The notes under the pieces: generated by a model
Databases searched by the model: none
What the model saw: the letters and a program-made list of their open reading frames with translations, nothing else
Told to the model about the DNA's origin: nothing
Program-made: the position numbers and the translations under genes
Shown here: one piece after another, positions 24,562 to 32,394 of the stretch
Layout of the letters: each line of letters starts with the position of its first letter
Position numbering within the stretch: the first letter of the stretch is position 1
Source of the DNA: Limosilactobacillus caecicola
GTDB taxonomy: Bacteria; Bacillota; Bacilli; Lactobacillales; Lactobacillaceae
DNA: 64,000 nt
Assembly (NCBI RefSeq): GCF_943192935.1
Contig: NZ_CALPCI010000002.1
Coordinates: 186,001-250,000, forward strand
Direction: 5' to 3'

Positions 24562-25365
24562 GTGAAAAAATCACGGTTATCTTTATTGGCAGTAGTCGCC
24601 GTTTCATCACTATTTTTAACCGGATGTGGACAAAGTTCGGCCACCAATCATAGTACACAAGCTAGTTCGTCGAGTAAGAGTAAGGTTGCTAATTCGACCA
24701 GCGGTGCCACCGAAAAACAGTCTAATGCATTATGGAATCAGAGTAAGGATCAGCAACTACTTAGTTTTATGAATCAATGGGCACCAACGATGGGACAGTC
24801 ATACACCAAATATGATGGCAAACATGATTTAGCGACTAAAGCGGGCATGCATTATCCAAGCGATTTAAGTAAAACTACGGTAAATGGTTCGAACTCTTCA
24901 ATTGGCTGGTCATCAAATGGTAAAGGTCAATATGATTACAATGTGGTGGCCCTTTATAATTATGACCGGCCGGGCAACGCTGCCACCCACATTACTTATG
25001 CCTTTGCTTTTCATAATGATCAACCAGTAGCATTAGTAGAACAAAGTACGAATGGGACTCCTGATTGGACACAAACGAAAAATACGGATGTTGAAAGCAA
25101 TTTTGAAAAAATTGCAACCGGAAAGGAAGCTATTAAGAGCAACAAAAATTCTTCAGCATCAAATCAACATGACTCTTCCAGTCCAAAGATTTCTAATGCC
25201 CAAGATGCTGTTGCGTACTTAAAGCAGCAGCGTGGTAATGGTAATTACATAATTCAGCACGGAACTTTTAGAATGTCTGATAATCCTTACGCTACAATTA
25301 CTGATACTGATTCTGGCACCACTTACTATGTCTATGCAAATGGTACGATCAAAGAGCAAGAGTAG
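24562..25365 (+). CDS. DUF4767-like lipoprotein
   Basis: This 267-aa secreted lipoprotein has a GTG start (KKSRLSLLAVVAVSS follows) and lipobox FLTGC about 22 residues in. A Ser/Thr-rich linker comes next. The domain LWNQSKDQQLLSFMNQWAPTMGQSYTKYDG is typical of DUF4767 proteins of lactobacilli. A second small C-terminal domain follows another Ser-rich linker (AVAYLKQQRGNGNYIIQHGTFRMSDNPYATITDTDSG). GGGAGG stands 5 nt before the GTG. The in-frame ATG at 24496 would bury the signal peptide. The function of DUF4767 is unknown. A second small lipoprotein gene follows. Confidence 0.82.
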   Translation: MKKSRLSLLAVVAVSSLFLTGCGQSSATNHSTQASSSSKSKVANSTSGATEKQSNALWNQSKDQQLLSFMNQWAPTMGQSYTKYDGKHDLATKAGMHYPSDLSKTTVNGSNSSIGWSSNGKGQYDYNVVALYNYDRPGNAATHITYAFAFHNDQPVALVEQSTNGTPDWTQTKNTDVESNFEKIATGKEAIKSNKNSSASNQHDSSSPKISNAQDAVAYLKQQRGNGNYIIQHGTFRMSDNPYATITDTDSGTTYYVYANGTIKEQE

Positions 25366-25392
25366 CGAATCTAAACGGGGGTAGAAGATTAA

Positions 25393-25610
25393 ATGAATGA
25401 TCGAAGGTTAACGATTTTAGCAGTTGCGTTACTAGTTCCACTAATGACTGCCTGTGGTGCTCAAAACAGATCCACAAATAGGAGCAGTTCACAAGCGACT
25501 TCATCGAGCTACACAGCGAATTTTAAAGTCGCCAAAAAATTAGTATTAATTTGTCACCAGATGATCCTGATTATATTCCACCTACTCATGATCCAGAGAG
25601 TTGGAAATAA
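25393..25610 (+). pseudogene. Small lipoprotein gene, apparently frameshifted in an A run
   Basis: The gene starts with a lipoprotein signal (RRLTILAVALLVPLMTACG, lipobox MTAC) and a Ser-rich linker. After VAKK the original frame reads an implausible hydrophobic Cys/Ile-rich sequence to 25623. Adding one A to the six-A run at about 25535-25540 would instead give KKISINLSPDDPDYIPPTHDP and a stop at 25608-25610, a composition more like a secreted domain. It is a degenerate copy, a slippage site or a sequencing error. It is 27 nt downstream of the DUF4767 lipoprotein. Confidence 0.5.
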
Positions 25611-25635
25611 CACTGAAAATTGAATTACGAAGAAA

Positions 25636-25671
25636 AGCAGACCGCTATTTATTTATAGGGTCTGTTTTTTT
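25636..25671 (+). terminator. Terminator after the lipoprotein genes
   Basis: CAGACC...GGTCTG hairpin followed by seven T residues. Confidence 0.75.
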
Positions 25672-25749
25672 GCCGAACATTGGTGCGCTTACTGTCCATG
25701 TTGTAAAATAAAGAAGTAACTAAACTTAATCATGCGAAGGTTCTTAATC

Positions 25750-27507
25750 ATGAGTAAAGATATCTCAAGCCCAATTATTTTCGAAACTAAATACAATCGA
25801 CAAGCTGCTAGTAGTCTCGATCAAGAAATTACTAGTCAAGTGACTGATCCGGATCAACAAAATTTTTTGATTAATTTTCCAACTGTCTATATCATTAATC
25901 AAAACCAGAGAAAGACTGATCCTCAGTACACCGTTTACGTGGGTGAAACGAACGATATTCAGCGTCGAACTTTGCAACATCTCGATATTGATCCTCGTTC
26001 TCGTCAAGACTGGAAGCAATTCGCGGATGGTAACAATGCAAGAATGTATGTGATTGGCCACCAGCACTTTAACAAGTCGCTAACTTTGGACATCGAAAAC
26101 CGCATGATGCATTACTTATCGGGGGTCAGCACGGTTGCCCATCTAAATAATCGGCGAGAAAATGCACAAAATGACTACTATCCGGCGGATGAAATGGTGC
26201 CGATCTTCAACCGAATCTGGCGGAAGCTGCATCATAAGTTATCCCAATTATTCCAATCACAACGTTTAATCGAAGAATCAGCGCTATTCAAGGCTTCGCC
26301 GTTCCATAAGCTCACCAAAGCTCAACTTCAGGCGAAGAATCAAATCCTCACAATCGTTGATCAAGCTTTACGGACAAATCAACAGAGTCAATTGGTACTC
26401 GTAGAAGGCGAAGCTGGTGCTGGTAAGACGGTTTTAATGAGTAACATTTTCTATGACCTTGCCACGCGGGATGACAATTCACTTTCCGTTGCGATGATGG
26501 TCAACCACCGTCAGCAAGAAAAAGTGTATGAACAAATCGTTGCTAAATTAGGTTTGCATGATAATGCTAAAGTAATTAAAACCACCACTTTTATTAATCA
26601 AACATCACCAACCGAACCAATTGATATCGCCTTTGTGGATGAGGCCCACTTGTTACTAACACAACGCAGCCAAGCCTATTATGGTCATGGGACAAATGAA
26701 TTATTAGATATTGTCAAACGAGCCCGGGTGGTGGTCGCTGTCTATGATGAACACCAAATTCTGCATTCGAGTCAAATCATTGAAGCGGATGATCGAGCTA
26801 AAATTGAGCAGTTAATTGACTACCGAGTTGAATTGAAAAACCAAATGCGGATTGATGCCTCTCCTGCAATGGTGGCTTGGTTACGGAATATGATTGACAA
26901 TCAAAGAATTTCTAAAGCCCCGTACGATCCGAAATATGATCTGCGCGTCTTTGATGATCCGGCGAAAATGCAGGCAGCAATTCAGCAAAAGGCGCGGGTG
27001 GATGGTGAAAATGGCATTAGTCGCATGCTTGCTACTTTTGACTGGCCATATTCGAGCGCGAAAAAGCAAGATTATCGCTTGTGGGAAGTTTCTGAAGGCG
27101 ATTGGCATATGCCTTGGAACCTCCAGGTCAATCCCAACCGAGAAGATAAACGTCAAATCAGCGGTGTTAAATACTCTGATCTTTCATGGGCTGAGCAACC
27201 GCATACGATTAAGGAAATCGGGTCCACCTACACAATTCAGGGGTCTGACTTGAATTACGCGGGCGTTGAGATTGGTCCATCCGTGAAATATCGTCGCGGC
27301 AAGATTGTTTTCGATCCAGACAGCAGTTCCAACAAAAAAGCGATCCAAAATCGTAAAATGCATGATGATTCAAAGCAAAACTTTGCGGAACAATTGTTAA
27401 AAAACGAATTAAATGTGTTGCTAACGCGAGGTGTTCATGGCCTGTACCTACATGCGGTTGACCCGGCGTTACAAAAGGCACTCAAGAAAGCAGTTAAAAA
27501 TAAATAG
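25750..27507 (+). CDS. GIY-YIG nuclease fused to DUF2075 (Schlafen-type) ATPase/helicase
   Basis: This 585-aa protein has an N-terminal GIY-YIG endonuclease-like domain: PTVYII (residues 44-49), YTVYVGETNDIQRR (60-73, with the conserved Gly65 and Arg72/73), and the expected catalytic Glu in DIENRMMHYL (Glu116). The C-terminal two-thirds is a DUF2075 P-loop module with Walker A EGEAGAGKT (220-227), Walker B IAFVDEAHLL (about 293-302) and the helicase-type motif GSTYTIQGSDLNYAG. Such proteins are predicted DNA/RNA-acting ATPases, sometimes linked to phage defence, but unproven. ATG at 25750 follows GAAGG by 9 nt. A paralog without the nuclease is at 60257-61486. Confidence 0.88.
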   Translation: MSKDISSPIIFETKYNRQAASSLDQEITSQVTDPDQQNFLINFPTVYIINQNQRKTDPQYTVYVGETNDIQRRTLQHLDIDPRSRQDWKQFADGNNARMYVIGHQHFNKSLTLDIENRMMHYLSGVSTVAHLNNRRENAQNDYYPADEMVPIFNRIWRKLHHKLSQLFQSQRLIEESALFKASPFHKLTKAQLQAKNQILTIVDQALRTNQQSQLVLVEGEAGAGKTVLMSNIFYDLATRDDNSLSVAMMVNHRQQEKVYEQIVAKLGLHDNAKVIKTTTFINQTSPTEPIDIAFVDEAHLLLTQRSQAYYGHGTNELLDIVKRARVVVAVYDEHQILHSSQIIEADDRAKIEQLIDYRVELKNQMRIDASPAMVAWLRNMIDNQRISKAPYDPKYDLRVFDDPAKMQAAIQQKARVDGENGISRMLATFDWPYSSAKKQDYRLWEVSEGDWHMPWNLQVNPNREDKRQISGVKYSDLSWAEQPHTIKEIGSTYTIQGSDLNYAGVEIGPSVKYRRGKIVFDPDSSSNKKAIQNRKMHDDSKQNFAEQLLKNELNVLLTRGVHGLYLHAVDPALQKALKKAVKNK

Positions 27508-27589
27508 ATGCTTGACAGCTAATTTTGACTTTAATAATCTTCTAATCGTACAGTTAAATCAATCAAATTCATCAGAGAGTTTGTAAATA

Positions 27590-27638
27590 CGAGCTGGATA
27601 AGATGCTGCATTCGCAGAATTTTATCCAGCTTTTTTAA
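27590..27638 (+). terminator. Terminator after the GIY-YIG/DUF2075 gene
   Basis: AGCTGGATAA...TTATCCAGCT with an inner CTGCATTCGCAG hairpin is followed by TTTTTT. Confidence 0.85.
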
Positions 27639-27650
27639 TGAGTGATTGAA

Positions 27651-27731
27651 ATGAAATTTATTGTAACGGAAGATATTTGGCAGAAATTGCCAGATATGTA
27701 TGTTGGGGTAGTAATTGCGAAAGGGGTTTAA
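27651..27731 (+). pseudogene. Remnant of a B3/4-domain protein gene (26 codons)
   Basis: MKFIVTEDIWQKLPDMYVGV and the following VIAKGV look like the N-terminus of stand-alone B3/4 (PheRS beta-like, tRNA-editing type) proteins, which continue for about 200 more residues. Here the frame ends in TAA exactly where the SMR gene begins (ATG at 27736). Assignment rests on a short match and is tentative. It suggests the SMR pair replaced most of an older gene. Confidence 0.5.
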
Positions 27732-27735
27732 ATTA

Positions 27736-28062
27736 ATGAATCGAGGCTGGTTTTACGTAATTATTGGTGGCTTTTTGGAAATTTTTTGGGTACTGGCACT
27801 CAAATTATCCCATAATTTTACGGTACTTCATTATTCTGTAATAACAATTGTGCTTGTAATGGTCAGCTTTTACCTCTTTTCAAAGGGCATGGAAGAATTA
27901 CCTTCAGAAATCGCCTATACGGTGTATACCGGAATAGGCGCCGTGCGGACCATCATTTTTGGCATTCTCTTTTTGCACGAGACAACTTCATTACCCAAAT
28001 TGGGATTTGCGCCTCTTTTGATTGTCGGAATTTTAGGCCTGAAAATGGCATCGGAGGAATAA
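27736..28062 (+). CDS. SMR-family efflux subunit 1
   Basis: This 108-aa protein has four transmembrane segments of the small multidrug resistance family. The conserved membrane glutamate is in GGFLEIFWVLALK (TM1), and the family signature EIAYTVYTGIGAV is in TM3. It pairs with the next gene, whose start is 1 nt after its stop, so they probably form a heterodimer of the YkkCD/EbrAB kind exporting cations or guanidinium-like compounds. I found no guanidine riboswitch upstream. AAAGGGG precedes the ATG at 27736. An in-frame TTG at 27715 lies inside the gene remnant. Confidence 0.9.
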   Translation: MNRGWFYVIIGGFLEIFWVLALKLSHNFTVLHYSVITIVLVMVSFYLFSKGMEELPSEIAYTVYTGIGAVRTIIFGILFLHETTSLPKLGFAPLLIVGILGLKMASEE

Positions 28063-28063
28063 A

Positions 28064-28369
28064 ATGGGGTTTGGATACTTGATTATTGCTGGACTATGCG
28101 AAGTTGGGATAGTTTATTCTCTAAATCGAAGTCGGGGGTTCCACAATCTCACCTGGTCTCTGGTGACGCTGATCGCAGCGACAGCAAGTTTGATGAATCT
28201 ATCATTTTCAATGAAGACCCTTGAGGCGGGAGTTGCTTATAGCATTTGGGTAGCCTTTGGTTTGATTATTTTAGGACAATTCGTCTTTAACGAACATGTT
28301 AATCATCAACAAATGTTTTTTATGGGTCTCATCATAATCGCCGTCGTTGGCTTGAAAATATGGGGCTAA
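28064..28369 (+). CDS. SMR-family efflux subunit 2
   Basis: This 101-aa partner of the preceding SMR protein also has four membrane helices. The essential Glu is in IIAGLCEVGIVYSLN and the signature is EAGVAYSIWVAFG. Two dissimilar adjacent SMR genes normally encode an obligate heterodimer with opposite membrane topologies. CGGAGGAATAAA, overlapping the end of subunit 1, is the ribosome binding site and implies translational coupling. The substrate is unknown. A bidirectional terminator follows. Confidence 0.9.
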   Translation: MGFGYLIIAGLCEVGIVYSLNRSRGFHNLTWSLVTLIAATASLMNLSFSMKTLEAGVAYSIWVAFGLIILGQFVFNEHVNHQQMFFMGLIIIAVVGLKIWG

Positions 28370-28410
28370 CAACAAAAGCCTCAGAATATCCTGAGGCTTT
28401 TGTTGTTATT
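28368..28410. terminator. Bidirectional terminator between SMR pair and dehydrogenase
   Basis: AACAACAAAAGCCTCAG and CTGAGGCTTTTGTTGTT form a perfect 17-bp hairpin that works in both directions between convergent genes. Confidence 0.9.
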
Positions 28411-28437
28411 AGCTTGTTAGAGAAAACTGGCAACATT

Positions 28438-29379
28438 CTAATTGCCTTGTGCAGCCCGTTCTACTTCGGCTTGGAGACGTTCCTTGATGTACTTAGCTGA
28501 GGTGGCTAATTTATCTTTTTCTTCATCTGTCAAGTCTAACTGAAGTTGTTCAAGGATCCCGTCGTTACCAACTACTGCCGGATAGGAGAGGTAGGTTCCG
28601 TATTCTTCACGATAATTGGAGACAGGCATGACTGTTCTTGAATCACTTAGGACGGCGTTAACTAATTTGACGGCCGCTGTGGCAACTCCATAGTTCGTAT
28701 ACTTTTTACCTTGGTAAACTAGGTAACCTCCTTGGCGCGCGCGTTCTTCCAGATCGGCCAGGTCAAGCTCACGCTTTTTGACTAGTTCCAACAGTGGCTT
28801 GCCTAAGACCCGGACCGTTGACCAAGCGGTAAATTGTGAATTACCGTGCTCACCGAGGTTGAATCCATCAACTGACCGAGGATCAACGTGGAGAGTTTCG
28901 CCAACCCGAGCACGCATCCGCGAAGAATCTAGCAGGGTACCAGTACCCATGACATGTGCCTTCGGTAACCCTGTTAATTTTTGATACATCGAAGTAATCA
29001 CGTCACAGGGGTTCGTGATGACAACGAGTTTGCCGTGAAAACCGTTCTCGACTAGTTTTTTAGCAACTAATGGGACCTGCGTCCGGGTAAATTTAAATTC
29101 GGCGAAGCGATCATGGTCAGGTGTGTCCACCAGCTTTGATTTACCTAAGGCAGAAACGACTACTTCGCAATCAGCCAGTTGTGAATCATCATTGACCGTG
29201 AGGTTGGTATGCGAGGGTAAGTTTGGGAGGGCATCCCGGAGGTCGAGGGCATCTGCCTGTGCTTTATCCGGGGCCGTATCAAATAATGCCAAATCATCCG
29301 TGAAACCACCAGAGACGAGATAATGAGCGACGGTGGCCCCAACGTGTCCCATACCAAATACTGCTACTTTTCTTGTCAT
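28438..29379 (-). CDS. L-2-hydroxyisocaproate-type dehydrogenase (LDH/MDH family)
   Basis: This 313-aa NAD-dependent L-2-hydroxyacid dehydrogenase has the Rossmann motif VAVFGMGHVGATVAHYL, NPCDVITSMYQKLTG with substrate Arg nearby (TGTLLDSSRMRARV), and the catalytic His in GFNLGEHGNSQF. The ALGK loop and general sequence resemble L-HicDH of heterofermentative lactobacilli, which reduce branched-chain or aromatic 2-ketoacids, rather than true L-LDH. ATG at 29379 has GAAAGGGAG upstream. It follows the hydratase-like gene by 35 nt and shares its T-box controlled transcript. Confidence 0.88.
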   Translation of the reverse strand: MTRKVAVFGMGHVGATVAHYLVSGGFTDDLALFDTAPDKAQADALDLRDALPNLPSHTNLTVNDDSQLADCEVVVSALGKSKLVDTPDHDRFAEFKFTRTQVPLVAKKLVENGFHGKLVVITNPCDVITSMYQKLTGLPKAHVMGTGTLLDSSRMRARVGETLHVDPRSVDGFNLGEHGNSQFTAWSTVRVLGKPLLELVKKRELDLADLEERARQGGYLVYQGKKYTNYGVATAAVKLVNAVLSDSRTVMPVSNYREEYGTYLSYPAVVGNDGILEQLQLDLTDEEKDKLATSAKYIKERLQAEVERAAQGN

Positions 29380-29414
29380 AGTAATAACTCCCTTTCTCAA
29401 GTAAATTTAGAAGA

Positions 29415-30218
29415 TTAGTCCACAACGGTTAAATTGACATCACCAAAGTCATGGTCAAATTTAGCCGACCAGGTACCCGTGGTTAAGTGAGGTGGTAGTA
29501 AAAAGGTTCCCGAGGAGACCAATTGACCCTTGGCAAATGACTTACCTTGTTCGTGAAGTTTCTTGACTAGCCAAGCGAGGGAATTGAGTGGGTTGCCCAA
29601 GACCTCGCTGGATTTACCCGTTAGTACTTTTTTGTCGTCATGATATAAAGTGACATTGACATCAGCCAGTTCATCGGCGTTGGAGAAGACCTCGTCAGTC
29701 GGCCGTTCAGTTCCGTACACCACGAAGCCACCGACCGCACAGTCACTCATGACGTTGTACTTGTTTAAATCTGGAAACCAGTCGGCAAACCGGCTATCGG
29801 GCACTTCGACGGTGCCACAAACGGTAGTTTTCTTCATCAAATCATCCAATGAATCGCTAGGCAGTAAATCTTCGGTTGCTCGGAACCCTAATTCAACCTC
29901 TAGGAGTGGCGCCATCGTTTGCTTGGCAAGTGATAGTTGTGCTGGTGCTGGTAAGAAGTGGGCATCGACTTGTTGACCATAAAGTGGACTATCAGAATCA
30001 AACATGTCTTGGGTTTCTTTGCTCGTTAAAGAGACCTTGTAACCACCGGTGGGCAACCGTTTGAGTTCAGCAAATTTATCTTGCACTGCGTAGGCGGTGT
30101 CGTCATCAATGACGACGCCTTGCCAGTCATCCATTAAGAGTGGTTGTTTGCTTTCGTATGCATGTGCGAGTGCTTTGGCAAAGGCAAGTTGTTGGTCAGT
30201 TAAATGTGTTTCGGTCAT
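29415..30218 (-). CDS. 2-keto-4-pentenoate hydratase/FAH-superfamily enzyme
   Basis: This 267-aa protein resembles the 2-oxopent-4-enoate hydratase (MhpD/XylJ) branch of the fumarylacetoacetate hydrolase superfamily. Landmarks are GGYKVSLTSKETQDMF, the metal-site region LLEVELGFRATEDL with acidic residues, and GKSSEVLGNPLNSLAWLVKKL. The usual pathway partners for meta-cleavage of aromatics are absent, so the physiological substrate in this lactobacillus is unclear, perhaps a 2-ketoacid. ATG at 30218 has AAGGAGG. It is the first long gene behind the T-box. Confidence 0.82.
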   Translation of the reverse strand: MTETHLTDQQLAFAKALAHAYESKQPLLMDDWQGVVIDDDTAYAVQDKFAELKRLPTGGYKVSLTSKETQDMFDSDSPLYGQQVDAHFLPAPAQLSLAKQTMAPLLEVELGFRATEDLLPSDSLDDLMKKTTVCGTVEVPDSRFADWFPDLNKYNVMSDCAVGGFVVYGTERPTDEVFSNADELADVNVTLYHDDKKVLTGKSSEVLGNPLNSLAWLVKKLHEQGKSFAKGQLVSSGTFLLPPHLTTGTWSAKFDHDFGDVNLTVVD

Positions 30219-30295
30219 TGTAAATTCCTCCTTGATCCCAATTGTCAAAAATCGTAAATCAAAAGGATTACGAAGAAATACTGACAACTAGGAAT

Positions 30296-30355
30296 TTATT
30301 GATAATTACTGAGCTGCGTTAAATTGTTAATCTCGCTAATGTCACTGTCTGCCAT
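30296..30355 (-). CDS. Possible 19-aa ORF between T-box and hydratase gene
   Basis: The minus strand reads MADSDISEINNLTQLSNYQ and stops. AAAGGTGG lies about 9 nt before the ATG. It begins 23 nt after the T-box terminator and ends 77 nt before the hydratase start. It may be a small leader or coupling ORF. No family is recognised. Confidence 0.35.
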   Translation of the reverse strand: MADSDISEINNLTQLSNYQ

Positions 30356-30377
30356 GACCACCACCACCTTTAAATAA

Positions 30378-30668
30378 CTAAAAAAAGCGTCCTTTCAGTC
30401 TCCATATGGGAAACTAAAAGGACGCTGTGCACGTGGTACCACCTTTTTTCACGACCGAAGTCGCCTTAAATAACTTCTCACCAATGAGAAATTATCCGGC
30501 ACTGTAATGGGTGCTACCAATATGCTCTACTGGAATTCGTTCGACATATCACTCACGAGTGATAAGAGAATCAATCCTGATTACTGGTTTGCACCAACCA
30601 CCAGCTCTCTGCAATTCAGTATTAATCTCTGTTCTCGATCAACGTGTTCAATTTGTGTTATTGATTGT
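30378..30668 (-). promoter_or_regulatory. T-box riboswitch upstream of hydratase/dehydrogenase unit
   Basis: On the minus strand the leader shows the Stem I distal element GCAGAGAGCTGGTGGTTGGTG, specifier region ATTAATA opposite GATTGATT, stem III, and the T-box core AAAGGTGGTACCACG (about 30432-30446). The terminator GCGTCCTTTTAGT/ACTGAAAGGACGC with a T7 tail follows (30379-30426). The TGGT bulge predicts discriminator A. ATT (Ile) in the specifier loop is compatible. TTG (Leu) is an alternative. It matches the core sequence of the T-box at 19.5 kb. Confidence 0.88.
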
Positions 30669-30673
30669 CTAGT

Positions 30674-30702
30674 AGAATAACAGGTGCATTTTGAAAAAGC
30701 AA
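30674..30702 (-). promoter_or_regulatory. Promoter of the T-box leader
   Basis: On the minus strand, TTGCTT (30697-30702), a 17-nt spacer and TATTCT (30674-30679). Confidence 0.6.
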
Positions 30703-30746
30703 CCCTAAGATTAGAAAAAGATGAGTAAAATCTAATTTAATCGTAA

Positions 30747-30778
30747 ACAAAAACCCGGGAATTGGCGATCCCGGGCCA
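30747..30778 (-). terminator. Terminator downstream of the OCD-family gene
   Basis: On the minus strand, CCCGGGA and TCCCGGG (with extra pairs) form a hairpin followed by TTTTTG. It is 228 nt after the OCD stop codon. Confidence 0.75.
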
Positions 30779-31005
30779 AATGTTATTCTGGTTAATTGCT
30801 AAAATCGGTGCGCTCGTGATTTTAGTCCACAGAAAGGGTTACAAATAATACTAGTAGGATTTGGATTTGGTTAAATCTAGTACGTCAATGAATAACATTT
30901 CTGGTATTGTACCGGAATGTTAATCGTTTGACAATACCTAGATTAAATAAGCCCATTAAAAATAAAGAGCCATGCGCTATGTTAAGCAGTCCGTGTGGGT
31001 GATCA
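30779..31005. other. Noncoding stretch downstream of the OCD-family gene
   Basis: There is no supported gene. A partly paired AACATT...GGT/ACC...AATGTT inverted repeat lies near 30893-30920. This is probably a long 3' untranslated region running to the terminator at 30747. Confidence 0.4.
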
Positions 31006-31971
31006 TTACATAAAGTATTTTTCGGTTGGGTAATTGTATTTAAATTGTTGACCCTTAGCCAGATTAAAGAAATTGTGTGCAAAGAAGAGGTCAAGAACCC
31101 CTAAACCATAATTGTAGACGAGAATGCGTTCTTGATCGTTTTGACGACCAGGATTTTGCCCCTTCAAGACATCACTGACGTTGGTTAAGGACTTGAACTT
31201 ATCAAAGTTTTTAAAGCCACGGATTTGTTTAATTTCATCAGTAAACACTTTGTCAAAGAAGAGGTCACAATTATTAAAACCAGTTGTACAAATTGGAATG
31301 ACGGTAACTCCTTCCTTGAAGTATTGGTCATCCACAAAATCTTCATCGGCGCGGGTAACGGCAGAAACGACCAAATCTGCGTCATCAACAGTTTCATCAT
31401 ATGTATCACAGTAAACGAAGTTGACATTAGATAAGTGGGCAAAACGCTTCGCGAAACGTTTTTCTTGGTTGTGGTGTTTGAAGAGTTTGATTATTAGCTG
31501 GCGGTCGTCACCATTATCATGCAACTTGGCCATAAAGGTGTCGAGAAAGACTGTCATAATGTTACCCAGTCCCATCAAGCTAATAACCTGGAAGTCTTTT
31601 TTGGTGAACAAGAGGGCAGAGTGGGCAGCCGCCGCACCAGTGCGGAGAGTCGTTAAGTATTCACCATCAATTACACCTTTAAGCATTCCGGTACTAGCGT
31701 CGTAAAGGAGCATTTCACTCATCATGACTGGACGGTGTTCATTTTCTTTTAACAAGTGGCGACCAATCATTTTCACCGTTGCCAAATTGAACTTATCCGA
31801 CAAGGCAGGCATGATATTAAAATAACCATCGTTGGCTTGACTAATGTGGAGTTTGGCGGGCATATCGTAATTACCCTTATTACGCATGGTTTCATCAACC
31901 CAGTTATACCAAGTTAATGGAGACATTCCTTCAGCAACTTCTTTAACTTCATCAAAATCAACAATTTTCAT
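31006..31971 (-). CDS. Ornithine cyclodeaminase/mu-crystallin family protein
   Basis: This 321-aa member of the OCD/mu-crystallin family covers NAD(P)-dependent ketimine reductases, ornithine cyclodeaminase and some alanine or opine dehydrogenases. The substrate-arm stretch LTTLRTGAAAAHSALL is clear. The Rossmann loop is SLMGLGNIMTVFLD, slightly off the usual GxGxxA. VVSAVTRADEDFV follows. GGAGGTAATGAA precedes the ATG. It is a single gene between the T-box unit and the XRE regulator. The substrate cannot be assigned. ILVYNYGLGVLDL at the C-terminus is typical of the family. Confidence 0.85.
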   Translation of the reverse strand: MKIVDFDEVKEVAEGMSPLTWYNWVDETMRNKGNYDMPAKLHISQANDGYFNIMPALSDKFNLATVKMIGRHLLKENEHRPVMMSEMLLYDASTGMLKGVIDGEYLTTLRTGAAAAHSALLFTKKDFQVISLMGLGNIMTVFLDTFMAKLHDNGDDRQLIIKLFKHHNQEKRFAKRFAHLSNVNFVYCDTYDETVDDADLVVSAVTRADEDFVDDQYFKEGVTVIPICTTGFNNCDLFFDKVFTDEIKQIRGFKNFDKFKSLTNVSDVLKGQNPGRQNDQERILVYNYGLGVLDLFFAHNFFNLAKGQQFKYNYPTEKYFM

Positions 31972-32031
31972 TTCATTACCTCCATCGCAAGTTTTTGAGG
32001 TGCGAAAATTACGATTGAAGGCACACTAAAA

Positions 32032-32376
32032 TTACGAGCGGCTATTCAAAAGCCGCTTGATATACTTAAGGTCTTCAGCTGAGATTGGTTGACCGTTAAA
32101 AGTAAAGGTGATGCGGTCATCGTTCAAATCGACGGTCTTTCCCTGGTGATAAGCAGGAGACTGTCCAGATAACGAATGATTCATAATCTCCCCAATTTTA
32201 ACGTTAAAGATTTCTGCCAATTTTTCGAAAGCCTTCATGCGGGGAACTTTCATGCCAGTTTCCCAATTTGAAACTGTTTGTGGGGAAACGCCCATTTTGT
32301 TGGCTAACTGTTCCTGGGTCCACCCGCGCTGGCAACGTAATTTTTTAATTTGTGTATCAATCGAATTTTCAATCAT
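32032..32376 (-). CDS. XRE-family transcriptional regulator
   Basis: This 114-aa DNA-binding protein has an N-terminal Cro/CI helix-turn-helix (IKKLRCQRGWTQEQLANKMGVSPQTVSNWETGMKVP, about residues 10-45). A short C-terminal region ends FNGQPISAEDLKYIKRLLNS, probably for dimerisation. GAGGATCATC is the ribosome binding site. Its own promoter region carries two palindromes, 20 bp apart, so autorepression is likely. The divergent TauE/SafE gene starts 165 bp away and may be a second target. Confidence 0.88.
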   Translation of the reverse strand: MIENSIDTQIKKLRCQRGWTQEQLANKMGVSPQTVSNWETGMKVPRMKAFEKLAEIFNVKIGEIMNHSLSGQSPAYHQGKTVDLNDDRITFTFNGQPISAEDLKYIKRLLNSRS

Positions 32377-32394
32377 GATGATCCTCTTTAAATC

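Noticed and set aside
27510-27735. Guanidine (ykkC) riboswitch before the SMR pair
   Set aside because: No ykkC consensus segments are present. The stretch contains a terminator for the upstream gene and a gene remnant.
30885-31094. 69-aa minus-strand ORF after the OCD-family gene
   Set aside because: It overlaps the OCD gene's 3' end in another frame, with no ribosome binding site.
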